From: Gammaproteobacteria bacterium | Lineage (GTDB): Bacteria > Pseudomonadota > Gammaproteobacteria > Chromatiales > Chromatiaceae | NCBI GenBank assembly: GCA_009928645.1 | Contig: SACH01000004.1 | Span: forward strand, 1 to 64,000 | Length of the DNA stretch: 64,000 bases | Direction of reading: 5' to 3' | Shown here: piece by piece, positions 57,951-64,000 of the stretch | Position numbering within the stretch: position 1 is the first letter of the stretch | Layout: the number at the start of each line of letters is the position of its first letter | Program-made: the position numbers and the translations under genes | Notes under the pieces: model-generated | What the model was told of the DNA's origin: nothing | The model's database searches: none | Seen by the model: only the letters and a program-made list of their open reading frames with translations

Positions 57951-58126
57951 GGCTCACCCGTGCGAGGAAGCAGGATATATGACTCACAACGGCGTAAATA
58001 TGAGTCACAAATGCCGTTGTGGCTCGTCGGTGAGTCACAACCTCTACCTCGCCACCCTGGGTTTTGGCTCACGAAGGGCACTTTTGCGAGTCAAAACGTA
58101 GCTTTTGTTGCGCCCGTGAGTCACAA
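57951..58126. repeat. Array of seven spaced 9-bp repeats (consensus gagtcacaa)
   Basis: Imperfect copies begin at 57951, 57981, 58002, 58032, 58066, 58088 and 58118, with spacings of 30, 21, 30, 34, 22 and 30 bp. Most start near whole-helix-turn intervals. An inverted pair, cacaacggc/gccgttgtg (57985-57993 and 58013-58021), is embedded. This may be a binding-site array for a regulator such as the Fic C-terminal domain. Confidence 0.6.
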
Positions 58127-58170
58127 GCCAGCCAGTGCGGGCCTGACCGAGGGGCCAGGGGGGCCGCGCT

Positions 58171-58437
58171 TTGGCCTGGGCGGAGAGGCTCAAGGTCAAC
58201 CCTCGTGTCGTTCGCGTGCAGCGGATGCATGCCAAGTGGGGTTCCTGTTCGACCGCGGGCACCGTCACCCTGGCCCTCGACTTACTCGACCAGGAGGAAG
58301 GCTTCCAGGACTACGTCATCGTCCATGAATTACTGCACTTGCGCTATGCGAGCCACGGCAGGATGTTCAAGGCGCTGATGAACGCGCACGTCCCCGGTTG
58401 GCGGAAAATGGTGAAAGTCAGCCAACACCGTGACTGA
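58171..58437 (+). CDS. Small zinc metalloprotease of the M48/DUF45 type (possibly N-terminally truncated)
   Basis: An 88-residue protein with the zinc site [20 protein letters not shown] (HExxH plus downstream His) and the RWGSCS-like [18 protein letters not shown]. Short proteins of this kind are frequent neighbours of type I restriction genes. The only start in frame is TTG 58171, and a stop lies just 27 bp further upstream. So the first residues are either lost or start at a rare codon. It ends in [15 protein letters not shown]. It marks the right edge of the eroded island. Activity is uncertain. Confidence 0.65.
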   Translation: MAWAERLKVNPRVVRVQRMHAKWGSCSTAGTVTLALDLLDQEEGFQDYVIVHELLHLRYASHGRMFKALMNAHVPGWRKMVKVSQHRD

Positions 58438-58523
58438 CTTGTCGTTGACGAGGGGTTTCCGGGAAGCTCCGCCTAACGATGATCCGGCGCGACTCCTTTT
58501 CGCCTCAGACGCCATGAGTTTGG

Positions 58524-59402
58524 TCAGGCAACCTCCCGTCTGATCTCGATCACCTTGTCCACGAACTCAAGGGCATGATCCCGGCGCCGCATCTCTTCGC
58601 GCACCACCGCGGTGGGGATGGGGGTGCAGAGGTCCTCCAGGAAGATGCGGGCCATGTGGACCATGAACTCCGGCTGGTCCTGATGGTGGATGCGGCAGGG
58701 CAGGCGGTAGACCCGCACCCGGGCCCCGTCGATGCCGGCGCAGGCGGCGATGAAGCCCTCGATATCGAGCTGGGTCAGGCCGGTGATGCCAAGATGCGCC
58801 AGCGACTCCACCAGGTTCGCGGCGCTGCCCTCGTCGCCGTTGAGGGTGAAGACCAGGCTGCCGCCCGGGTTCAGGGAGGCGAAGGCGGTGCGCGCCAAGG
58901 TGCCCCAGTCCTCGTGGAAGTAATAGATGGAGTGGGTGAAGGTGTTGAGGTCGCAGAGTCGCTGCTGGGCGCCGAGCTGGTGGTAGTCCAGTTCCAGGAT
59001 GGTGGCTGGCAGCCGGAGGGTGGCGACCCGGTGGCGAAGGTCCACCAGGCTAGCGACATCCCGTTCCACCAGGGTGATGTGGGCGAACGGCCGGAAGAGC
59101 CCTACCAGCCGACCCTTGCCACTGCCGATATCCAGGACCTGATCCCGCCGTGCCAGCCGGGGGAGGATGTGACGGGTGAAAAGCCCTTCCAGGGCCGGGG
59201 TCTCGGCACTGGCGTCGTAGAGCAGGGCGAGCAGGGTCTTGGCGTAATGGGGCTCCAGGGTGTCCCAGCCGCGCCCGATATCCTCGGGAAGAGGGTACTG
59301 TCTAAGGAAATCCCGTACCCGGCTCGCGGGGAGCCGGGCGCCGGTGGGGAGGGGATGGTTGAAGTCGAATCGCTCGACCGTGCTCAGCTCAGGGGGGCTC
59401 AG
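58524..59402 (-). CDS. SAM-dependent methyltransferase without a canonical start codon
   Basis: Translating the minus-strand frame through 59402 gives a class I methyltransferase: motif I QVLDIGSGKGRLVGLF, acidic motif TLVERDVASL, then NTFTHSIYYFHEDWG and LNPGGSLVFTLNGDEG. The usual annotation from GTG 59069 would cut off motif I and cannot be right. Upstream there is no in-frame ATG, GTG or TTG before the stop at 59465-59463; only CTG codons (59432, 59417, 59402, 59387) are available. Either a CTG starts it, coupled to the preceding EAL gene whose stop is at 59443, or the sequence has a frameshift. The N-terminal coding DNA is a degenerate repeat. Substrate unknown. Confidence 0.6.
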   Translation of the reverse strand: MSPPELSTVERFDFNHPLPTGARLPASRVRDFLRQYPLPEDIGRGWDTLEPHYAKTLLALLYDASAETPALEGLFTRHILPRLARRDQVLDIGSGKGRLVGLFRPFAHITLVERDVASLVDLRHRVATLRLPATILELDYHQLGAQQRLCDLNTFTHSIYYFHEDWGTLARTAFASLNPGGSLVFTLNGDEGSAANLVESLAHLGITGLTQLDIEGFIAACAGIDGARVRVYRLPCRIHHQDQPEFMVHMARIFLEDLCTPIPTAVVREEMRRRDHALEFVDKVIEIRREVA

Positions 59403-59442
59403 GTCAGGGGTGCTCAGTTCGGCTTGGCTCAGGTCAGGATGC

Positions 59443-61674
59443 TCAGATGGGGGGATGCTGGCTCAGATAGTCCACCAGTGCCGTCTCGGGCATGGGCTTG
59501 CTGTAGGCGAAGCCCTGCACCCATTCCACCCCCAGGGCCTCGAGCTCGGCGCGCTCGCCGGCGTCCTCCACCCCTTCGCCGATGACCGTTAGTCCCAGGT
59601 CGCGTCCCAGTTGGACGATGGAGCCGGTGATGGCGCGCGTCGGGACGTCGCGGTGGATGCGGGCGACGAAGGCGCGGTCGATCTTGAGACCATCCACGGC
59701 CAGGTCGCGCACCGCGGAGAGGCCGCACCAGCCGGCGCCGAAGTCGTCGAGGAGGACCCGCACCCCCTGGACGCGCAGGGCGCGCAGCACCTCATTGGCG
59801 GTGTCGGGATTGCGGATGAGGGCGTCCTCGGTGACCTCGACGATCAGGCTGTGGGCCGGGGCCCCGGCCCGATCCAGGGCGTCCCGAACCTGGTCGAGGA
59901 GCCAGGGGGTGACCAGGTCCGGGGAGACGTTGACGGTCACGGCATGACCCTGGCCGAGACGGTGGATGGCGGCCACAGCGCGGTGGAGCACCAGGGCCGT
60001 CAGCGGCACCATGAGCCCGGCATGTTCGATCTCGCCCAGGAATTGCCCGGGGGGGACCAGGGTCCCGTCCTGCCGCCAGCGGACCAGGGCCTCCATGGCC
60101 AGCAGGGTGCTATCGTCGATGCGGACGATGGGCTGGTAGTGCAACTCGAAGGCCGCCCCGCCATCCTGGAAGTCGGCGCGCAGGCGGGCGCGCATGCGCA
60201 GGCGCTGGACCGAACTCGGGGCCTCCTGGCCGCTGTAGGCGCGGATCAGGCCCGGCCCCTCCCGCTTGGCGTGGTGCATGGCCAGGTCCGCCTCCTTGAG
60301 CAGGGGGCCGATGGCGGGCACCGGGTCGAGGGTGGCGCTGACCCCCATGCAAGCAGTGAGGGCCACGGGCACGCCGTCGATTTCGAAGGGCTGCTCCAGG
60401 GCCGCCCGCAGCCGTTCGGCGCCGGCGAAGGTCTGGCTGGGGTCGGCGAGGCGCATGAGCATGGCGAACTCGTCGCCCTCCAGGCGGGCCAGGACGTTCC
60501 CCGGGCCCAGGCATCCGCCTAGGCGTTCGGCGGTCAGGGTCAGCAGGCGGTCTCCGCGCTCGTGGCCCAGGCTGGCGTTGATGTCGGCGAAGCGGTCCAG
60601 GCCCAGGGCCACGAGGCACCAGCCGGTGGGGGAAGCGAGGGCCTTGCCCGGGAGTTCCGGCAGGGCGTGGAGGGCATGGCGGTTGGGCAAGCCGGTGAGG
60701 TCATCGGTGAAGGCCCGGCGTCGCTGCTCGTTGGCCTCCGCCGCGTCGCGGATGGCATAGTTCAGCCGGAACAGGGACAAGGCCAGGGTGGCGATCGCCG
60801 TAAAGCGGGCAAAGTCGCCGAAGGAACCCTCCGGACCCCAGCCAAGGGCCAGCCCCGAGACCATCACTGCCAGGGAGGCCGGCAGCATACCCCGTAACGA
60901 CTGGATCTGGGGGGGCGGCATGGTCTCCAGCCCCAGGATGGCCGCTCCAGCCAGGGCGAGGACGCTGACCAGCCAGCCGATATCCAACCAGGTACCCTCG
61001 ACGTAGGCGTCATAGGCCGAGAGGACCCAATAGAGGCTGTCCGACAGGGCGAAGGTCAGAAAGCCCAGGGCGATCAGCCACCAGCCCGGGGAAACGCGCC
61101 AGCGCTGGACGTAGGCCAGGAGCAGGGCCAGGGCCATGAGGACGAGATCACCGGTGACGTAGAGGCCGGCGACCACCAGCCCATCCTCTCCCGCGGCAGC
61201 GGAAGCGGGCCGCCACCACTGGATGAGGATGGCCAGAATCACCAGCAGGCCACCGCTGAAGACCAAGGCATCGAGCAGGTTGCGATCGCGCCGGGGGACC
61301 TTGCCCATCAGCAGCCAGAGGGCGAGGATCGCCAGGGGATAGAAGGCCAGCCACAGGGCATCTTCCGGGGGCAACCAGGCTGTTTCTTCCCGCAGGCGGC
61401 CAACGACCGCCCACCAGACCTCACCGAAGGCATAGAGGATCATGCTGGCGGCGAGCAAGGCCCAACCGACGGTCTGTGGGCCACCCCGCAGGGCGCGCAG
61501 GATACTGATCAAAGCGGCCAGGAGGATCACCCCCGTGTAGGCCCCGCCGTCGATCCAGGGCAGATAGTCGCCGGGGGCACGCCAGGCCACGGACCCGGCG
61601 AAGACCAGCGCCAGCAGGATGGCAATGGCCAGAATGGCCAGCATGATATGTCTTGATCCGGTTTCGCGCGGCAT
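59443..61674 (-). CDS. Membrane-bound c-di-GMP phosphodiesterase with degenerate GGDEF and intact EAL
   Basis: A 743-residue protein. Residues about 10-310 contain eight to ten hydrophobic segments forming an MASE-like sensor. The GGDEF domain has EGDEF (LARLEGDEFAML), so cyclase activity is unlikely, though it may bind GTP. The EAL domain is complete: MEALVRW, VNVSPDLV, EVTEDAL, LLDDFGAGW, LKIDRAFV, VQGFAYSKPM. It should hydrolyse c-di-GMP. ATG 61674 follows an AGGAGG box on the minus strand; the frame to 61836 is open but unconserved. The methyltransferase frame begins within its last codons, suggesting coupling. Confidence 0.92.
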   Translation of the reverse strand: MPRETGSRHIMLAILAIAILLALVFAGSVAWRAPGDYLPWIDGGAYTGVILLAALISILRALRGGPQTVGWALLAASMILYAFGEVWWAVVGRLREETAWLPPEDALWLAFYPLAILALWLLMGKVPRRDRNLLDALVFSGGLLVILAILIQWWRPASAAAGEDGLVVAGLYVTGDLVLMALALLLAYVQRWRVSPGWWLIALGFLTFALSDSLYWVLSAYDAYVEGTWLDIGWLVSVLALAGAAILGLETMPPPQIQSLRGMLPASLAVMVSGLALGWGPEGSFGDFARFTAIATLALSLFRLNYAIRDAAEANEQRRRAFTDDLTGLPNRHALHALPELPGKALASPTGWCLVALGLDRFADINASLGHERGDRLLTLTAERLGGCLGPGNVLARLEGDEFAMLMRLADPSQTFAGAERLRAALEQPFEIDGVPVALTACMGVSATLDPVPAIGPLLKEADLAMHHAKREGPGLIRAYSGQEAPSSVQRLRMRARLRADFQDGGAAFELHYQPIVRIDDSTLLAMEALVRWRQDGTLVPPGQFLGEIEHAGLMVPLTALVLHRAVAAIHRLGQGHAVTVNVSPDLVTPWLLDQVRDALDRAGAPAHSLIVEVTEDALIRNPDTANEVLRALRVQGVRVLLDDFGAGWCGLSAVRDLAVDGLKIDRAFVARIHRDVPTRAITGSIVQLGRDLGLTVIGEGVEDAGERAELEALGVEWVQGFAYSKPMPETALVDYLSQHPPI

Positions 61675-61908
61675 CGCTCCCTCCTGACGTTTTTTGGCGC
61701 GGGGCTCGTTCAAACCCGCGGCTAACAAGGCTTCGTGAGACTGGCCAGATGCCCGCTTGCGGTCAAACCTCGCCCGGTAAGGGGAGAAGGCGAGATTTTT
61801 TCCACCATCGGCCGGCAACCCGGGGCGGTTGGCCACCCGCAGCGACTGCCGGGGTTCCCCCCCATCCCCTCTGGCCGGCTAAATGGGGAGGAATCGGCTT
61901 CTGGGATC

Positions 61909-63999
61909 TCAGATAACGGGCAGGCCCTCAAGAACGGCTCCGGCTGCCAGATCCAGGGGGCGGAAGGTGGTGAGGAAGTTGGTCATGTCCTCCGCGGCGA
62001 GGGGCTTGCTGACCCAATAGCCCTGGATGGCGTCACAGCCAAGTTCCAGCAGGCAGTGGGCCTGTTGCGGGGTCTCGACTCCCTCAGCGACCAGCTCCAG
62101 GCCCAGACTGTGGCCCAGGGCGATGACGGCCTTGACGATGGCGGCGCTGTTGGCGTTGGTCGTCAGCTCGCGGATGAAGGAGAGGTCGATCTTGAGCTTG
62201 GCGACGTCGAGTTGTTGCAGATAGGCCAAGGAAGAATAGCCGGTACCAAAGTCATCGATGGCCAGGCCGACACCCAGATGGGTCAGTTTGGTCAGGATCT
62301 GCATGGACTGGGCCGCGTCGCCCATCACGACGCTCTCTGTGATCTCGAGGCTGAGCAATTGGGGCGGGGTACCGGTATCGCGCAGGGCTGCCGTCACTGA
62401 CTTGATCAGGTCGCCGCGGTTGAGCTGCACCGTGGAGACATTAACCGCCACGGGTCCATAGGGGAGACCGGATTCGGACCAGGCCGTGATTTGCCGGCAG
62501 GCCTCCCGCAGCGCCCAGTCACCCAGGCGGGTGATGAGGCCACTCTCCTCGGCCAGGGGGATGAACTCCGCCGGGGGTATCCAGCCCCGGTCCGGATGCC
62601 GCCAGCGGGCGAGGGCCTCGAAGCCGAGGATACCGCCGGAGCGCAGATCCACCTGGGGCTGGTAATGGAGGGCCAGTTGCCCGGCCTCCAGGGCCAGGCG
62701 CAGGTCGGCTTCCAGGGTGAGGCGCTTGCGGGCGCGTTCCGTCATCTCCGGGGTGAAAAAGCGCAACAGGCCCCGCCCCTGGGCCTTAGCCTGGTGCAGG
62801 GCGGCGTCGGCGCTGCTTTGCAAGGTAGCGGCGTCCCCGCCATCGGCGGGGTAGACGGCCACGCCGATGCTGGCGCCGATAAAGAGCTTGTTGCCGTTGA
62901 GGGCGAAGGGTTGGTTGAGCGCTTCCAGCAGCCGCTGGGCGAAGAGATCGATGCCGGGTAGGCTGGCCTCGCGCTGAAAGATGATGTTGAACTCGTCACC
63001 GCCGATGCGGGCGATGGCGTCCACCTCCGGCAAGACGGCCCGCAGGCGTTTGGCGACCTCCACCAGGACCCGGTCGCCGGCCTCGTGACCCAGGCTCTCG
63101 TTGATGGTCTTGAAGTGGTCGAGATCGAGGAACAGCAGGCCGAATTCCTTGCGCTCGTGCTCGGCCTGTTGGATGGCCAGGTGCAGCAGTTCGGCGAAGA
63201 GGGTGCGATTGGGAAAGCCGGTCAGGGGGTCGCGGTGGAGGAAGAAGTCCCGCTCCACCTCGGCGCGGTGGCGGGCGGTCATGTCGCGATTGGAACCCCG
63301 CCGGCCGAGGAAGCGGCCCTCGGCATCGTAGACCGGTTTACAGATGTGCTCGATCCAGCGCTCGTTCCCCGCACGGTCGCGCAGCCGGAGCAGGCGCAGC
63401 TCGGTCTGGGGGTTGCAGAAATGGGCGTTGTGGTCCTGCCAGTCCCGCTGATCGTCGGGGTGGACGAGCCGTTCCATCAGGCCGGGGTCGGCGAAGAACT
63501 CCGCGGGGGTGTAGCCCGAGACCTCCTCGCAGGCCGGGGAGACGTAGAGGAAGCTGCCGTCCGGGCCACGCCAGTATTCCCAGTTGGGGGAGTAGTCGGC
63601 CAGGACCCGGTAGCGCTGCTCGCTCTGTTCCAGCAGGGCGGTGCGCTGGGCCACCACTTCCTCCAGGTGGTTGCGCAGCCGGGCCAGCTCCAGGTGGGTG
63701 CGCACCCGGGCGCGGACCTCGTCGATGTCGAAGGGCTTGGTGATGTAGTCGGCCGCGCCGATGGCGAAGCCCCTGACCTTGTCCTGGGTGGCATCGACCA
63801 GGGTGACAAAGATGATGGGGATGCGCGCCCCGAGGGGCATGGCCTTGATCCGCTGGCAGACCTCGTAGCCGTCCATGCCGGGCATGAGGATGTCGAGCAG
63901 CACCATCTCGGGGGGATGGGGTCCCGCCACCAGTTCCAGGGCCTTGGGCCCGGAGTTGGCGACCAGGATCTGGTACTCGTCCTTGAGGGCCTCGATCAG
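61909..63999 (-). CDS. Response regulator with PAS, GGDEF and EAL domains (5' end outside window)
   Basis: At least 697 residues are visible; the frame is open to the window edge, so the first part of the receiver is missing. Phospho-acceptor Asp is in [16 protein letters not shown] and the conserved Lys in [11 protein letters not shown] coiled coil and PAS ([20 protein letters not shown]) follow. GGDEF is intact ([14 protein letters not shown]) but has no I-site Arg. The EAL domain has [24 protein letters not shown] and [10 protein letters not shown]. Both activities are possible, set by phosphorylation and PAS state. The gene is separated by about 230 bp from the membrane phosphodiesterase downstream on the same strand. 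Confidence 0.93.
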   Translation of the reverse strand: MIEALKDEYQILVANSGPKALELVAGPHPPEMVLLDILMPGMDGYEVCQRIKAMPLGARIPIIFVTLVDATQDKVRGFAIGAADYITKPFDIDEVRARVRTHLELARLRNHLEEVVAQRTALLEQSEQRYRVLADYSPNWEYWRGPDGSFLYVSPACEEVSGYTPAEFFADPGLMERLVHPDDQRDWQDHNAHFCNPQTELRLLRLRDRAGNERWIEHICKPVYDAEGRFLGRRGSNRDMTARHRAEVERDFFLHRDPLTGFPNRTLFAELLHLAIQQAEHERKEFGLLFLDLDHFKTINESLGHEAGDRVLVEVAKRLRAVLPEVDAIARIGGDEFNIIFQREASLPGIDLFAQRLLEALNQPFALNGNKLFIGASIGVAVYPADGGDAATLQSSADAALHQAKAQGRGLLRFFTPEMTERARKRLTLEADLRLALEAGQLALHYQPQVDLRSGGILGFEALARWRHPDRGWIPPAEFIPLAEESGLITRLGDWALREACRQITAWSESGLPYGPVAVNVSTVQLNRGDLIKSVTAALRDTGTPPQLLSLEITESVVMGDAAQSMQILTKLTHLGVGLAIDDFGTGYSSLAYLQQLDVAKLKIDLSFIRELTTNANSAAIVKAVIALGHSLGLELVAEGVETPQQAHCLLELGCDAIQGYWVSKPLAAEDMTNFLTTFRPLDLAAGAVLEGLPVI

Positions 64000-64000
64000 G

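Noticed and set aside
57951-58126. CRISPR array
   Set aside because: Repeats are only 9 bp, imperfect, with 12-25 bp gaps, and no cas genes are present.

Overview
The window is GC-rich DNA from a gammaproteobacterium. Three E. coli-like gene neighbourhoods support this: dapF-DUF484-xerC, bcp/gcvR divergent from dapA-bamC, and argD-argF. A fructose-1,6-bisphosphatase, a four-gene pyruvate:ferredoxin oxidoreductase cluster and several acetate-linked genes would fit a purple sulfur bacterium (Chromatiaceae-like, Chromatiales). That family placement is inference from gene content; no rRNA is present to confirm it. I see no rRNA, tRNA, CRISPR array or intact IS element.

Layout. 1-3.3 kb: the tail of a PD-(D/E)XK protein, then a tightly coupled minus-strand operon dapF / small ORF / DUF484 / xerC. 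3.9-10.8 kb: a carbon and electron module with pyruvate:ferredoxin oxidoreductase (gamma, alpha, beta), a flavoprotein fused to a ferredoxin domain, and a malic enzyme-phosphotransacetylase hybrid. 11.1-16 kb: a signalling cluster with a small membrane protein, a solute-symporter/histidine-kinase fusion, a stand-alone receiver and a CBS/DUF294 nucleotidyltransferase. 16.4-26.5 kb: moaA, a DUF4282-like protein, fbp, phoH, bcp, gcvR, dapA, bamC, an MBL hydrolase and cysM. 26.9-35.9 kb: an L,D-transpeptidase, the complete AmmeMemoRadiSam trio, a BrkB-type membrane protein, rdgC, a UDP-glucuronate 4-epimerase-like enzyme and a membrane-anchored unknown. 36.2-47.9 kb: an orphan encapsulated-ferritin-like protein, a MazEF-type pair, a large M1-like peptidase, a ChaN-PDZ protein, an SH3 protein, argF-argD with an unusual leader, oxyR and glycerate kinase. 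48-54.3 kb: recQ, a PAS-GGDEF cyclase, and an acetyl-CoA synthetase fused to an RsbW-like ATPase domain. 54.5-58.4 kb: an eroded defence island with HicAB, a truncated ATP-binding protein, an apparent hsdR fragment, Fic and a small zinc protease. 58.5-64 kb: a methyltransferase with no standard start codon and two c-di-GMP turnover proteins; the last runs off the window.

How the genes may work together. Several products meet at acetyl-CoA, pyruvate and malate: the oxidoreductase, the malic enzyme, the symporter-type sensor kinase and the ATPase-ACS fusion. The most novel item is that fusion (51913-54333). It joins a GHKL switch-kinase domain with intact ATP-binding motifs to a full-length acetyl-CoA synthetase in one frame.

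A second theme is sequence texture. Short degenerate tandem or direct repeats recur in intergenic DNA and as in-frame low-complexity insertions in otherwise conserved proteins. There are also at least two copies of a roughly 100-bp palindromic element. Ordinary housekeeping genes are called with high confidence; start sites are noted where I moved them.
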